Shown piece after piece: positions 30,338 through 38,956 of a stretch of DNA of 54,700 nt. The notes beneath the pieces were generated by a model. That model was not told where the DNA came from. It worked only from the letters and a program-made list of their open reading frames with translations, and did no database searches. Source of the DNA: Hydrogenophilaceae bacterium (GTDB lineage Bacteria > Pseudomonadota > Gammaproteobacteria > Burkholderiales > Thiobacillaceae); NCBI GenBank assembly GCA_013389055.1, contig JACAEC010000009.1:1-54700 (forward strand), in the 5' to 3' direction. Every line of letters starts with the position of its first letter. The first letter of the stretch is position 1. The translations under genes were made by a program, and so were the position numbers.

Positions 30338-32512
30338 TCAGTCGACGGAGAGGACGACCGCGCCCAGCGGCGGCAGGGTCAGCACCAGGGAATGGGGATA
30401 GCCCATCCAGGGCGTGTCCTCGCTGACTACGCCGGCGCCGTTGCCGATGTTGCCGCCGCCGTAAAACTCCGAATCGCTGTTGAAGATCTCGCGCCAGAAG
30501 CCGGCGGCCGGGGCACCGATGCGGTAGCCCTCGCGCGGCACCGGGGTGTAGTTGAGGGCGACGATGACGCTGCGGCCGGCACGGTCGCGGCGGATGAAGG
30601 CGAGCACCGATTGGTTGGCGTCGTGGCAGTCGATCCAGCCGAAGCCGGCGGCATCGAAGTCCAGTTCATGCAGGGCGGGCAGGTTGAGGTAGAGCCGGCC
30701 GAGGTCGCGCACCAGGGTCTGCACTCCTGCGTGCCAATGGGTCTGCAGCAGGCCCCAGTCGAGTTCGCCGCTGGTGGCCCATTCCCGGCCTTGGCCGAAT
30801 TCGTTGCCCATGAAGTTGAGCTTCTTGCCCGGCGTGGTGAACTGGTAGGTCAGCAGCAGGCGCAGGTTGGCGAACTGCTGCCAGGCGTCGCCCGGCATCT
30901 TGCCAAGCAGCGAGCGTTTGCCGTGCACCACCTCGTCGTGGGAGAAGGGCAGCACGAAGTTTTCGCTGTAGGCGTAGAGCTGGCCGAAGGTGAGGTAGTT
31001 GTGGTGGTAGCGACGATAGATCGAGTCGAGCTGGAAATAGCTCAGGGTGTCGTTCATCCAGCCCATGTTCCATTTCATGGAAAAGCCCAGGCCACCCAGG
31101 TAGACCGGGCGCGAAACCATGGGCCAGGCGGTGGATTCCTCGGCGAAGGTGAGAGCACCGGGGAAGCGCTCGTGCACCATCACGTTCATCTCGCGCAGGA
31201 AGTCGATGGCCTCCAGATTCTCGCGGCCGCCGAATTTGTTGGGCAGCCATTCGCCCGCCTTGCGCGAATAGTCCAGGTAGAGCATGGAGGCCACCGCGTC
31301 GACCCTGAGGCCGTCGATGTGGAATTCCTTCAGCCAGTAATAGGCACTGGACAGCAGAAAGCCGGCGACCTCGCGCCGGCCGTAGTTGAAGATGTGGGTG
31401 CCCCAGTCCTGGTGCATGCCGAGCCGCGGGTCTTCGTGCTCATACAGGGCGGTGCCGTCGAAGCGGGCCAGGGCCCAGTCGTCCATGGGAAAGTGGCCGG
31501 GTACCCAGTCGAGGATGACGCCGATGCCGGCCTGGTGGCACTGGTCGATCAGGTAGCGGAGGTCGTCGGCGCTGCCGAAGCGGGAACTGGCGGCGAAATA
31601 GCCGGTGGTCTGGTAGCCCCAGGACTCGTCCAGGGGATGCTCGGTCAGCGGCATGAATTCGATGTGGGTGAAGCCCAGATCGCGCGCGTAGGGGATCAGG
31701 GCATCGGCCAACTCCCGGTAGTTGTAGAAGCGGCCGTCGTAATGCCGGCGCCAGGAGCCGGCATGCACTTCATAGATGCTCATCGGGGCGTGCAGCCAAT
31801 CCCGTTTGGCCCGCTCCTGCATCCAGTCGCTGTCGCGCCACTGGTAGCTGCCGATCGGTGGCACCCTGGCCGCGGTGCCTGGCCGCAACTCATAGGCCTG
31901 GCAATAGGGGTCGCTCTTGACCCGGATCTCGCCGGTCTGGCGATTGCGGATCTCGTATTTGTAATAGTCGCCGGGCTTGAGGCCGGGAATGAACAGCTCC
32001 CAGACACCCGAACTGCCGCGCGCCCGCATGGGGTGGACCCGGCCATCCCAGCGATTGAAGCTGCCGACCACCGAAGCCCGCTCGGCATTGGGCGCCCAGA
32101 CGGCGAAATGCACCCCCTCGACGCCTTGCAGGGTGCAGGGATGTGCCCCGAGTGTGCGATAGGCCTCGAACAGACGGCCTTCGCCGAACAGGTGGAGGTC
32201 GTGTTCGCTGAGGATCGGCTCGAAGCAATAGGGATCGTATTGCTCGAAGGTCTGCCCGCCTTCGCTGAACTTCAGCCGATAGGGCTTGCCGGGCAGGGCG
32301 GTCGAGGCCTCGCCATGCCATTCGAACAGGCCGCGTGCATCGATGCGCTTGAGGGGAATCTCGCTCTGCTGGAGCATCAGGCTGACCGCATCGGCATTCG
32401 GGCGGAAGACGCGGATGAGTTGTCCGCTGCCCGATCGGTGTAAGCCGAGGACGCTGAACGGGTCATGGCAGCGGGCCGAGAATAGCCGGTCCAAGCTGGT
32501 TTGCGGGGTCAT
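30338..32512 (-). CDS. glgB: 1,4-alpha-glucan branching enzyme
   Basis: 724 residues, GH13 branching enzyme making alpha-1,6 branches in glycogen. The N-terminal CBM48 part begins [23 protein letters not shown]. The catalytic barrel has [39 protein letters not shown] (nucleophile Asp), [11 protein letters not shown] (acid/base Glu) and [16 protein letters not shown] (third carboxylate). The C-terminal domain ends [16 protein letters not shown]. It is divergent from glgC. Confidence 0.97.
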   Translation of the reverse strand: MTPQTSLDRLFSARCHDPFSVLGLHRSGSGQLIRVFRPNADAVSLMLQQSEIPLKRIDARGLFEWHGEASTALPGKPYRLKFSEGGQTFEQYDPYCFEPILSEHDLHLFGEGRLFEAYRTLGAHPCTLQGVEGVHFAVWAPNAERASVVGSFNRWDGRVHPMRARGSSGVWELFIPGLKPGDYYKYEIRNRQTGEIRVKSDPYCQAYELRPGTAARVPPIGSYQWRDSDWMQERAKRDWLHAPMSIYEVHAGSWRRHYDGRFYNYRELADALIPYARDLGFTHIEFMPLTEHPLDESWGYQTTGYFAASSRFGSADDLRYLIDQCHQAGIGVILDWVPGHFPMDDWALARFDGTALYEHEDPRLGMHQDWGTHIFNYGRREVAGFLLSSAYYWLKEFHIDGLRVDAVASMLYLDYSRKAGEWLPNKFGGRENLEAIDFLREMNVMVHERFPGALTFAEESTAWPMVSRPVYLGGLGFSMKWNMGWMNDTLSYFQLDSIYRRYHHNYLTFGQLYAYSENFVLPFSHDEVVHGKRSLLGKMPGDAWQQFANLRLLLTYQFTTPGKKLNFMGNEFGQGREWATSGELDWGLLQTHWHAGVQTLVRDLGRLYLNLPALHELDFDAAGFGWIDCHDANQSVLAFIRRDRAGRSVIVALNYTPVPREGYRIGAPAAGFWREIFNSDSEFYGGGNIGNGAGVVSEDTPWMGYPHSLVLTLPPLGAVVLSVD

Positions 32513-32598
32513 GGTCTATCACGAATGCTTACTGTTTTCGAGCTATCATGATAAGTGAAGTCGATTGTTTATGTTGATATTTGCAGGGGGAGCCGGCT
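32513..32598. promoter_or_regulatory. glgB/glgC divergent promoter region
   Basis: 86 bases with a perfect 10-base palindrome TATCATGATA at 32544-32553, roughly midway, and an AT-rich run (gattgtttatgttgatatttg) before glgC. AGGGGGAG at 32585-32592 is the glgC ribosome binding site and supports GTG 32599 as its start. The palindrome could be an operator or overlapping -10 elements for both directions. Confidence 0.4.
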
Positions 32599-33879
32599 GT
32601 GCAAAGGGAATATCCGCGATTTATCAGTGTCTTGACCAAGAGCACCGTGGCCCTGATCCTGGCCGGGGGACGCGGCAGCCGACTGAAGGACCTGACCAGT
32701 TGGCGGGCCAAGCCGGCGGTGCCCTTCGGCGGCAAGTTCCGCATCATCGATTTCCCGCTGTCCAATTGCATCAATTCCGGCATCCGGCGCATCGGCGTGC
32801 TCACCCAGTACAAGGCGCATTCCCTGATCAAGCACATCCAGCGCGGCTGGGGTTTCCTGCGCGGCGAGTTCAATGAATTCATCGAGTTGCTGCCAGCCCA
32901 GCAAAGGGTGGACGAGCAGTCCTGGTACAAGGGCACGGCCGATGCCGTGTTCCAGAACCTGGACATCCTGCGCATCTACCGGCCGGAATATGTCCTGATC
33001 CTGGCCGGCGACCACATCTACAAAATGGACTACGGCGAGATGCTGGCCGATCACGTGCGCAACGAGGCGGACATGACCGTGGCCTGCATGGAACTGCCGA
33101 TCAGCGAGGCGTCAGCCTTCGGGGTCATGGATGTCGATGCCGACGGGCGGGTGGTCTCCTTCATCGAGAAACCGGCCAACCCGCCGGCCATGCCGGACAA
33201 GCCGGATATGGCCCTGTGTTCCATGGGGGTCTACGTGTTCAATGCGGCCTTTCTCTACGAGCAGTTGATCCGCGATGCCGACGACTCGCATTCCGAGCAC
33301 GATTTCGGCAACGATGTGATCCCGCATTTGCTGCGCTCGGGTTATCGGGTCTATGCCCACAGCTTCTCCGATAGCTGTGTCTACGCCGAGGGCGAGAAAC
33401 CCTATTGGCGCGACGTCGGCACGGTTGATGCCTATTGGGAGGCCAACCTCGATCTGGCGCGGGTGATTCCGGAACTCAATATCTACGACAAGGATTGGCC
33501 GATCTGGACCGATCAGCAGCAACTGCCGCCGGCGAAGTTCGTGTTCGACAACGATGACCGTCGTGGCATGGCGGTCGACTCCACCGTCTCCGGAGGCTGC
33601 ATCATCAGCGGCGCCACGGTGCGCCGCTCGGTCTTGTTCTCCAACGTGCACGTCGCCGAAGGCGCCTATCTGGAGGATGCAGTGGTGTTGCCCAGTGCGC
33701 GGATCGGCGAGGGGGCGCTGCTGAAAAGGGTGGTGATCGACCGGGGTTGCCAGATTCCCGCAGGCATGACCATCGGCGTCGATCCTGCCGAAGATGCAAG
33801 GCGCTTTTTTGTCAGCCCGCAAGGGGTGACCCTGGTGACGCCGGAGATGCTGGGCATGGATATTCATCACGTGCGTTGA
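32599..33879 (+). CDS. glgC: glucose-1-phosphate adenylyltransferase
   Basis: 426 residues from GTG 32599, picked because AGGGGGAG lies 7 bases upstream; TTG 32581 in the track would put the binding site inside the gene. It makes ADP-glucose, the committed step of glycogen synthesis. [16 protein letters not shown] is the nucleotide-binding signature, followed by [44 protein letters not shown] and VSFIEKP. The C-terminus is a left-handed beta-helix with the allosteric region. It heads a plus-strand pair with the GH57 gene. Confidence 0.97.
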   Translation: MQREYPRFISVLTKSTVALILAGGRGSRLKDLTSWRAKPAVPFGGKFRIIDFPLSNCINSGIRRIGVLTQYKAHSLIKHIQRGWGFLRGEFNEFIELLPAQQRVDEQSWYKGTADAVFQNLDILRIYRPEYVLILAGDHIYKMDYGEMLADHVRNEADMTVACMELPISEASAFGVMDVDADGRVVSFIEKPANPPAMPDKPDMALCSMGVYVFNAAFLYEQLIRDADDSHSEHDFGNDVIPHLLRSGYRVYAHSFSDSCVYAEGEKPYWRDVGTVDAYWEANLDLARVIPELNIYDKDWPIWTDQQQLPPAKFVFDNDDRRGMAVDSTVSGGCIISGATVRRSVLFSNVHVAEGAYLEDAVVLPSARIGEGALLKRVVIDRGCQIPAGMTIGVDPAEDARRFFVSPQGVTLVTPEMLGMDIHHVR

Positions 33880-33921
33880 TGCTCGCAGCGCCGCCGTTTT
33901 TCAGGGTCGACCTGAGCTGAC

Positions 33922-35595
33922 ATGCTGCATCTGATCCTCTGCTGGCATTTCCATCAACCGGATTACCGAACCGAGAGCGGCGACTACCGCCTGCCTTGGA
34001 CCTATCTGCATGCCCTGAAGGACTATTCCGACATGGCGGCCCACCTCGAGGCGGCGCCCAATGTGCGGGCGGTGGTCAATTTCGTGCCCAGCCTGGTGGA
34101 GCAACTGGATGACTACGCCAGTCAGTTCGCCAGCGGCCATCCGCGCGACCCCCTGCTGGCCTGGTTGATCGAGCCGGACCTGGGACGGCTGGATGAGGCG
34201 GCCAAGGCCGAATTGATCAAGGCCTGCTTCCGCTTGAACCTCCCCACCATGGTGGAACCGTTTCCCGCCTATCGCCTGCTGCATGAATTCCAAGAGCGGC
34301 TGAAGGATGAAGCTGCCGGTTTCAGCTATCTCTCCGGCCAATATCTGGCGGACCTGGTGACTTGGTATCACCTGGCCTGGACCGGCGAGACCGTGCGCCG
34401 GGACCAGCCCCTGGTGTTGGCTTTGATGCAGAAGGGCAAGGGCTTCAGCCTGGATGATCGACAATCACTCTTTAAAATCATCGGCGAGGTGATCGGCGGC
34501 CTGATCCCGCGTTATCGCACCCTGCTGGAGCGCGGCCAGGTCGAGCTCTCCAGCACGCCCCACAGCCATCCCATGGCCCCCTTGCTGATCGACTTTCAGG
34601 CCGCCCGCGAGGCGCAGCCGAAGTCCCCCTTGCCGGCCAGCCCCGGCTATCCCGGTGGCGAAACTCGGGTGCGGGCCCACATCCAGGCGGCGTTCGATAG
34701 CCATCGCAGCCACTTCGGCCATCGTCCGGTCGGCTTCTGGCCGGCCGAGGGAGGGTTGTCCGAACCGGTGCTGCATTTGATGGCGGAGGAGGGGGTGCGC
34801 TGGGTGGCCAGTGGCGAGGGGGTGTTGCGCAACAGTCTGCAGGCCTCCGGCATCGACCTCAGCCGCAGGTCGACTTGGGCCTATCGGCCGTATCAATTGC
34901 AGGGCGTCGATACGCTGTGTTTTTTCCGGGATGATCATCTGTCGGACCTGATCGGCTTCGAGTACAAGAGCTGGTGGGCAACCGATGCGGTGCGCCATTT
35001 CCTGCATAGCCTGGAAACGATTCACCAGGAAGCAGCCGGTTCGGAGGCCGTGGTGACGGTGATCCTGGACGGCGAGAATGCCTGGGAGTACTACCCTTAC
35101 AACGGTTTCTATTTCCTGGCCGAGCTCTACAAGATCTTGGCCGATCATCCCGATATTCGCACCACCACCTTTGCGGAATATCTGGAGTTGAAGGCGAATG
35201 GCGTCGGCAAATTGCCGCAGCTGACCGCCGGCAGTTGGGTCTATGGCGACTTCACCGCCTGGATGGGCGATGCGGCCAAGAACCGGGCCTGGGACCTGCT
35301 CTGCACGGCCAAAGAGGCCTACGACCAAGCGGTCTGCGATGGTTGCCTGTCGCCGCGCGCCCGCACGGCCGCCGAGACCGTGCTGAAATCCTGCGAGAGC
35401 TCGGACTGGTTCTGGTGGTTCGGCGATTACAACCCGGCCGAGAGCGTCCAGGCCTTCGACCAGCTCTATCGCAGCAAGCTCAAGCAGCTCTATCGCCTGC
35501 TCGATCTGCCGAGCCCGGCTGCCCTGGAGGTGCCGATCAGCGGTGGCGGCGGGGCGGCCGAGGCGGGTGGGGTGATGCGCCGCGGCCAGGGCTGA
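33922..35595 (+). CDS. glycoside hydrolase family 57 protein
   Basis: 557 residues. LCWHFHQPDYR is the GH57 opening motif (HQP), GFWPAEGGLSEPVLHLM carries the nucleophile Glu, and VVTVILDGENAWEYYPYNGFYF carries the catalytic Asp. Members act on alpha-glucans as amylases, branching enzymes, pullulanases or glucanotransferases; the specificity of this subgroup is not clear. Position 42 bases after glgC suggests a role in glycogen turnover. The C-terminal tail (SGGGGAAEAGG) is low complexity. Confidence 0.9.
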   Translation: MLHLILCWHFHQPDYRTESGDYRLPWTYLHALKDYSDMAAHLEAAPNVRAVVNFVPSLVEQLDDYASQFASGHPRDPLLAWLIEPDLGRLDEAAKAELIKACFRLNLPTMVEPFPAYRLLHEFQERLKDEAAGFSYLSGQYLADLVTWYHLAWTGETVRRDQPLVLALMQKGKGFSLDDRQSLFKIIGEVIGGLIPRYRTLLERGQVELSSTPHSHPMAPLLIDFQAAREAQPKSPLPASPGYPGGETRVRAHIQAAFDSHRSHFGHRPVGFWPAEGGLSEPVLHLMAEEGVRWVASGEGVLRNSLQASGIDLSRRSTWAYRPYQLQGVDTLCFFRDDHLSDLIGFEYKSWWATDAVRHFLHSLETIHQEAAGSEAVVTVILDGENAWEYYPYNGFYFLAELYKILADHPDIRTTTFAEYLELKANGVGKLPQLTAGSWVYGDFTAWMGDAAKNRAWDLLCTAKEAYDQAVCDGCLSPRARTAAETVLKSCESSDWFWWFGDYNPAESVQAFDQLYRSKLKQLYRLLDLPSPAALEVPISGGGGAAEAGGVMRRGQG

Positions 35596-35598
35596 GCC

Positions 35599-35626
35599 GG
35601 CCGGTTTTGCTAAAATGGCCTTTTTT
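35599..35626 (+). terminator. probable intrinsic terminator after the glgC-GH57 pair
   Basis: GGCC, a bulged G, then GTTTT-gct-AAAAT-GGCC followed by six T residues. The stem has one G-T pair and one bulge, so it is weaker than the other terminators here. TAAAAT inside it could also be the slyD -10. Confidence 0.55.
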
Positions 35627-35640
35627 CAGCGGAGCGCGTC

Positions 35641-36132
35641 ATGAGTGACGAGGTAGTAGGCAGGAACAAGGTCGTATTCATGACTTATTCGGTGCTGAGC
35701 CAGGATGGCCAGGTGATGGGCCAGAACGACGTGCCGACCGGCTATGTCCATGGCGCCGGCAGCGGCCTGTTCGAGAAGATCGAGCGCAGTCTCGAAGGCC
35801 ACAGGGTGGGTGATCGCATCGAGGTCAGCCTTTCGCCCGAGGAGGGCTTCGGCCCTTCCGATCCCGACCTGATCATCGTCGAGAACTTCGCCGACGTGCC
35901 GCCCTCCTTGCGCCGCCTGGGTGGCGAGGCCGAGGCCCAGAACGACAAGGGCGAGGTCATGACCTTTCGGGTGGTCAAGATCGCCGACGGCAAGGTCACA
36001 TTGGACGGCAATCATCCCCTGGCCGGCCAGAATGCGACCTGCGTGGTCGAGATTTTGTCGGTGCGGCAGGCGACGCCGGAGGAGATCAAGACCGGCTTCC
36101 CTGCCGAACAGGGGCCGCCGCAGTTGCACTGA
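35641..36132 (+). CDS. slyD: FKBP-type peptidyl-prolyl isomerase, SlyD-like
   Basis: 163 residues. The split FKBP domain has VVFMTYSVLSQDGQVM at the start and GLFEKIERSLEGHRVGDRIEVSLSPEEGFG at the flap entry, with the inserted IF chaperone region (DLIIVENFADVPPSLRRLGGEAE) and the return LDGNHPLAGQNATCVVEI. It catalyses proline isomerisation and chaperones folding. The His-rich nickel-binding tail of enterobacterial SlyD is missing; the protein ends GPPQLH. A bidirectional terminator follows. Confidence 0.92.
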   Translation: MSDEVVGRNKVVFMTYSVLSQDGQVMGQNDVPTGYVHGAGSGLFEKIERSLEGHRVGDRIEVSLSPEEGFGPSDPDLIIVENFADVPPSLRRLGGEAEAQNDKGEVMTFRVVKIADGKVTLDGNHPLAGQNATCVVEILSVRQATPEEIKTGFPAEQGPPQLH

Positions 36133-36148
36133 TCAGTTCGGCACAAAC

Positions 36149-36175
36149 AAAAAGCCCGCAGATGCGGGCTTTTTT
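36149..36175. terminator. bidirectional intrinsic terminator between slyD and the SCP2-like gene
   Basis: AAAAAGCCCGC-AGAT-GCGGGCTTTTT, an 11-base-pair symmetric stem with A residues before and T residues after, so it works in both directions between two convergent genes. Confidence 0.92.
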
Positions 36176-36190
36176 GTGGCTTGCGCAGGC

Positions 36191-36703
36191 TTATTTCGCC
36201 GGGCAGGCATCGTCGCCGGGCACCTTGCCGGGCAGCAGCAGGAAGGCCTCGAACGGGCCCATCACGCTCATGGCTTCCATCTTGGGGCCGGAGAACTGTA
36301 GCCGGCCGAACATCATGGCGCGCATCGGGCCGTATTCGCCGGCACCCATTTCCCGCCAGCGCTTGGTCTCGGCATGCATGACGTAGTCGACGGCGAGGTC
36401 CAGGTTGGCGGTTTGCACCTTGCCGCCGTAGGTGCAGATGGCCTTGCCGCCCTGCGGCTGGACCTTCATCTCCACCTTGGTCGCCTCGCCGCAGTCGGTG
36501 CGGTACATCTGCATGATCTTGTAGCCACGGCCCTTGTCGTTCTTGATCCACTTGTCGGCGAGTTCGTCGGTCAGGGTGGCGGTCTTGTTCCACTGCTGGC
36601 AGGCCTGGGCGGCCCACTCGGCGGACATCAGCGGGGCGGCGAGGGCGGCCGGGGCGGCCAGGATAAGACCGCTGGCGCACAGGGCGGTGAAAAGCTTTTG
36701 CAT
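36191..36703 (-). CDS. secreted SCP2-like (sterol-carrier-type) protein
   Basis: 170 residues from ATG 36703, which has GGAGGAG upstream and starts a signal peptide (MQKLFTALCASGLILAAPAALA). The mature part has two probable disulfide Cys pairs and ends MFGRLQFSGPKMEAMSVMGPFEAFLLLPGKV, which resembles the lipid-binding C-terminal part of SCP2 domains. Probably a periplasmic lipid- or quinone-binding protein. Its place beside an MCE lipid-transport operon on the same strand may be meaningful. Confidence 0.72.
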   Translation of the reverse strand: MQKLFTALCASGLILAAPAALAAPLMSAEWAAQACQQWNKTATLTDELADKWIKNDKGRGYKIMQMYRTDCGEATKVEMKVQPQGGKAICTYGGKVQTANLDLAVDYVMHAETKRWREMGAGEYGPMRAMMFGRLQFSGPKMEAMSVMGPFEAFLLLPGKVPGDDACPAK

Positions 36704-36801
36704 TGTGTACTCCTCCATCGAATAGGGTTGGGCATCGACTGCCCGCGGCTAGGGTAGTGTGAACGTACCACCCTGTAAAGCCCCTTTGCTTTGCAGGGTT
36801 C

Positions 36802-37596
36802 TCAGGGCCGTTGCGACTGGACGGGCAGAGCGGGTTTTCCGGAGAGCACAAGCTCGATCTGCCGCTTGAGTTTCGCCAGGGCGGCACCGTCGCCGGCGGC
36901 CTCGGCCCGCTGCGCCAGGACTTGTAGCCAGGCGAGCAGGGGCCGGCGCCAGCCTTGCTCGGAAGCAGTCTGGCTGGCCAGGGCCATGGTCTCCGGCATG
37001 ATCTCGCCCCGCTTCAACAGCAGGGCGCCGGCAATGAGTCGGGCCACCGGATCGGCTATGGCCTGGGCGGTGCGGTTGCGCTGGCCGGCATCCGTGGCCT
37101 TGGCCAGTTCGGCATAGTGGCCCGGCAGCAGGTCCGCATTCAGCCCTTGCCAATCGCCGGCCAGGAAGCGGGCATAGGCCACCTCTTCGGCCGAGGCGTC
37201 GGCCGCCAGCTTTTCATATTCGACGCAGGGCGCAAAATCGAGACTGGCGATGCGGGTCCCGCAGCGAATCAGTTCGGCGCGCGCCACCAAGTCGAGCCGG
37301 CCGGTGCGGGCCAGTTCGCCGCGAGCCTTGGCGAAGTTCAGTTCCGCCGTGCGGGAATCGCCCTCGAGCCAGCGTTGCTGATAGTTCTCCAACTGACCGA
37401 CGGCATTCATCTTCCAATCAGGCGGCGGCGAACCGGCGCAGGCGACAAGCAAGAAAAGAGTGCCGAGTAGCGAGTACCGAGTGGCTCGGATCAAGTACCG
37501 AGTGACGAGTGCCGAGTACCGAGAGGCCCACCAAACAGGCATAGTGGGTATCTCATTTCTCGCTACTCGGTACTCGTGACTCGTCACAGATTTCAT
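36802..37596 (-). CDS. lipoprotein of the MCE operon with repeat-expanded signal region
   Basis: 264 residues from ATG 37596, which overlaps the stop of the MCE gene as ATGA. The lipobox LLVACAGS is clear, preceded by the hydrophobic run LLGTLFLLVA. The mature domain is helical (TAELNFAKARGELARTGRLDLVARAELIRCG; AAGDGAALAKLKRQIELVLSG) and matches no family I know; it is not the usual ABC auxiliary lipoprotein. Residues between the start and the lipobox (SHEYRVARNE, SRYSALVTRYLIRATRYS) are encoded by a GAGT/CGAG repeat array, so the signal peptide has an abnormally long N-region. ATG 37542 is an alternative start that still lies in the array. Confidence 0.72.
   Translation of the reverse strand: MKSVTSHEYRVARNEIPTMPVWWASRYSALVTRYLIRATRYSLLGTLFLLVACAGSPPPDWKMNAVGQLENYQQRWLEGDSRTAELNFAKARGELARTGRLDLVARAELIRCGTRIASLDFAPCVEYEKLAADASAEEVAYARFLAGDWQGLNADLLPGHYAELAKATDAGQRNRTAQAIADPVARLIAGALLLKRGEIMPETMALASQTASEQGWRRPLLAWLQVLAQRAEAAGDGAALAKLKRQIELVLSGKPALPVQSQRP
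37459..37590. repeat. GAGTACC/CGAGT-type short-repeat array forming an imperfect inverted repeat
   Basis: The first block (37459-37523) repeats units such as TGCCGAGTAGCGAGTACCGAGT and AAGTACCGAGTGACGAGT; the second (37559-37588) is the inverted form CGCTACTCGGTACTCGTGACTCG. The two blocks are separated by about 35 bases without repeats. The array lies inside the coding region of the lipoprotein gene and stays in frame. Similar ACTCG/CGAGT clusters are known as dispersed intergenic repeats in proteobacteria, but they are usually outside genes. Confidence 0.8.
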
Positions 37597-38528
37597 GGCA
37601 GCTTCACCTCCACCTCGCGGGCGAAGGGCCATTTGCGGTTGATCTCGTTGATCAGGTGATTGACCTTGCGCACGCTGTCGTCGATCTCGGCCCGCAAGAG
37701 GGTCAGGTCGGCGCTGGCCTCCTGGGCGTTGGCCAGGATGGCGTCGGCCTTCTTCAGGCTGTCCCGGGTCTGCAGCAGGATGGCGTTGACGTTGGCCAGG
37801 GCCTGGTCGGTCTGATCCATGACCCCGTTCTGGCCGAAGACCCGCTGATCCATCTTCAGCGAGAGGCCGTTGAGCGAGGTGAGCAGCTTGTCGGCCTGAT
37901 CGACCGCATCGACCACCTTCTTCGCCTTGTCGGCGCTGCCGAGCACGCCCTCGAGCATGCCATATTGCCCGGCCATGCGGCCGGTCACGGTGTTCACGTG
38001 GGTGAGGCTCTGGTCCAGGTCGGAGCCTTCATGGGTCATGCGCTCCAGATTGTCGAGCAGGTTCTTGGCGCGGGTGATCAAGAGCGGCAGTTCTTCGGTC
38101 ACGTCGCCGGTATACAGCGGCGGCACCGCATCGGCGGGCAGGGGTGGGGCACCGAGGTCGGTGCTGAAGACCCGGATATTGGCGCTGCCGACCAGGGATT
38201 TTTGCAGGGTGAACACGCTGGTCGTGCGCAGCCAGCGCAAATGCTTGGTCGGCACTTCCACTTCGATCCGGCCCTGGCCCTGCTCGGTCAGGGTGATGCG
38301 CTTGACTTGGCCGATCGGGAAGCCGGAGAAGTTGAGCGGCATGCCGATACTGACGTTGCTGACGTCCTCGGCCACCAGGGTGAGGGTGCGGGTCGATTCG
38401 AACAGGCCGCGGGCGAACAGGGTATAGACGAAGAAGCCGACGGCGAGGAACACGGTGATGCCGACCAGCAGGCTGACCTTGAGGCCCAGGTGCTTGATCA
38501 AATGGGTGGGTAGAGAGGGGCGTTCCAT
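37593..38528 (-). CDS. MCE/MlaD-family substrate-binding protein
   Basis: 311 residues. One N-terminal membrane helix (VSLLVGITVFLAVGFFVYTLFARG) is followed by an MCE domain (about 45-125: VSNVSIGMPLNFSGFPIGQVKRITL, SANIRVF) and a long helical tail with heptad character. It would be an inner-membrane-anchored ring that moves lipids across the periplasm with the permease encoded upstream. Single-MCE architecture resembles MlaD. Its start overlaps the degenerate ATPase gene by 31 bases and its stop overlaps the lipoprotein gene. Confidence 0.9.
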   Translation of the reverse strand: MERPSLPTHLIKHLGLKVSLLVGITVFLAVGFFVYTLFARGLFESTRTLTLVAEDVSNVSIGMPLNFSGFPIGQVKRITLTEQGQGRIEVEVPTKHLRWLRTTSVFTLQKSLVGSANIRVFSTDLGAPPLPADAVPPLYTGDVTEELPLLITRAKNLLDNLERMTHEGSDLDQSLTHVNTVTGRMAGQYGMLEGVLGSADKAKKVVDAVDQADKLLTSLNGLSLKMDQRVFGQNGVMDQTDQALANVNAILLQTRDSLKKADAILANAQEASADLTLLRAEIDDSVRKVNHLINEINRKWPFAREVEVKLP

Positions 38529-38956
38529 CGATAGTCCACGATCCAGAGCGTATTGATCTCGTCTTCCAGTTTAGTCAGGCAATCGGCCAGAAAGGTCGGA
38601 TAGGGCAGGTCCGGCAACAGCAGGCCGGGGCGCTCGATCACGATTATAGAGGGCCGGCCGATCAATGCCCGCAGCAGCTTGGCGACGAAGCGCTGCTCAT
38701 AGTTCAGATCGGGGTCTCGATGGTGGGCGCAGCCGGTTTGGGCCAGCCGTTCCAGCAGGCCCCACGCCTGCTCGCTAGCCTGTTGGGGCGTTGCGTTGTC
38801 ACGATATTGCGGCACCAGGGCGATGTTTTCCAAGACCGAAAGGTTGGCGCGCAGGGGCAGTTCCGCCGAGATCTGCACGGCGTCGGGATGGGCCTCCAGC
38901 CAGGCGCGCCGTTCGGCGTCGCTGTCGACCCAGGCTACAGATAAGTGATCGCTAAT
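38498..38956 (-). CDS. degenerate ABC ATPase-like protein of the MCE operon (no Walker A)
   Basis: About 152 residues. The middle resembles the part of MlaF-type ATPases after the Q-loop (LPLRANLSVLENIALVPQ), the signature region is altered to LNYEQRFVAKLLRALIG instead of LSGG.., and Walker B reads SIIVIERPG, losing the Asp-Glu pair. No P-loop exists anywhere in the frame. There is no ATG, GTG or TTG near the expected start: upstream codons only repeat the permease gene in another frame. ATT 38956 has GAGGT 7 bases upstream and gives MSDHLSVAWVDS; GTG further in (DAVQIS) would cut the protein shorter. It overlaps both neighbours. Confidence 0.65.
   Translation of the reverse strand: MSDHLSVAWVDSDAERRAWLEAHPDAVQISAELPLRANLSVLENIALVPQYRDNATPQQASEQAWGLLERLAQTGCAHHRDPDLNYEQRFVAKLLRALIGRPSIIVIERPGLLLPDLPYPTFLADCLTKLEDEINTLWIVDYRWNAPLYPPI

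Noticed and set aside
30066-30401. 111-residue plus-strand ORF over the pgi start and copy B
   Set aside because: Overlaps the start of pgi antisense and the palindromic element; no recognisable sequence.
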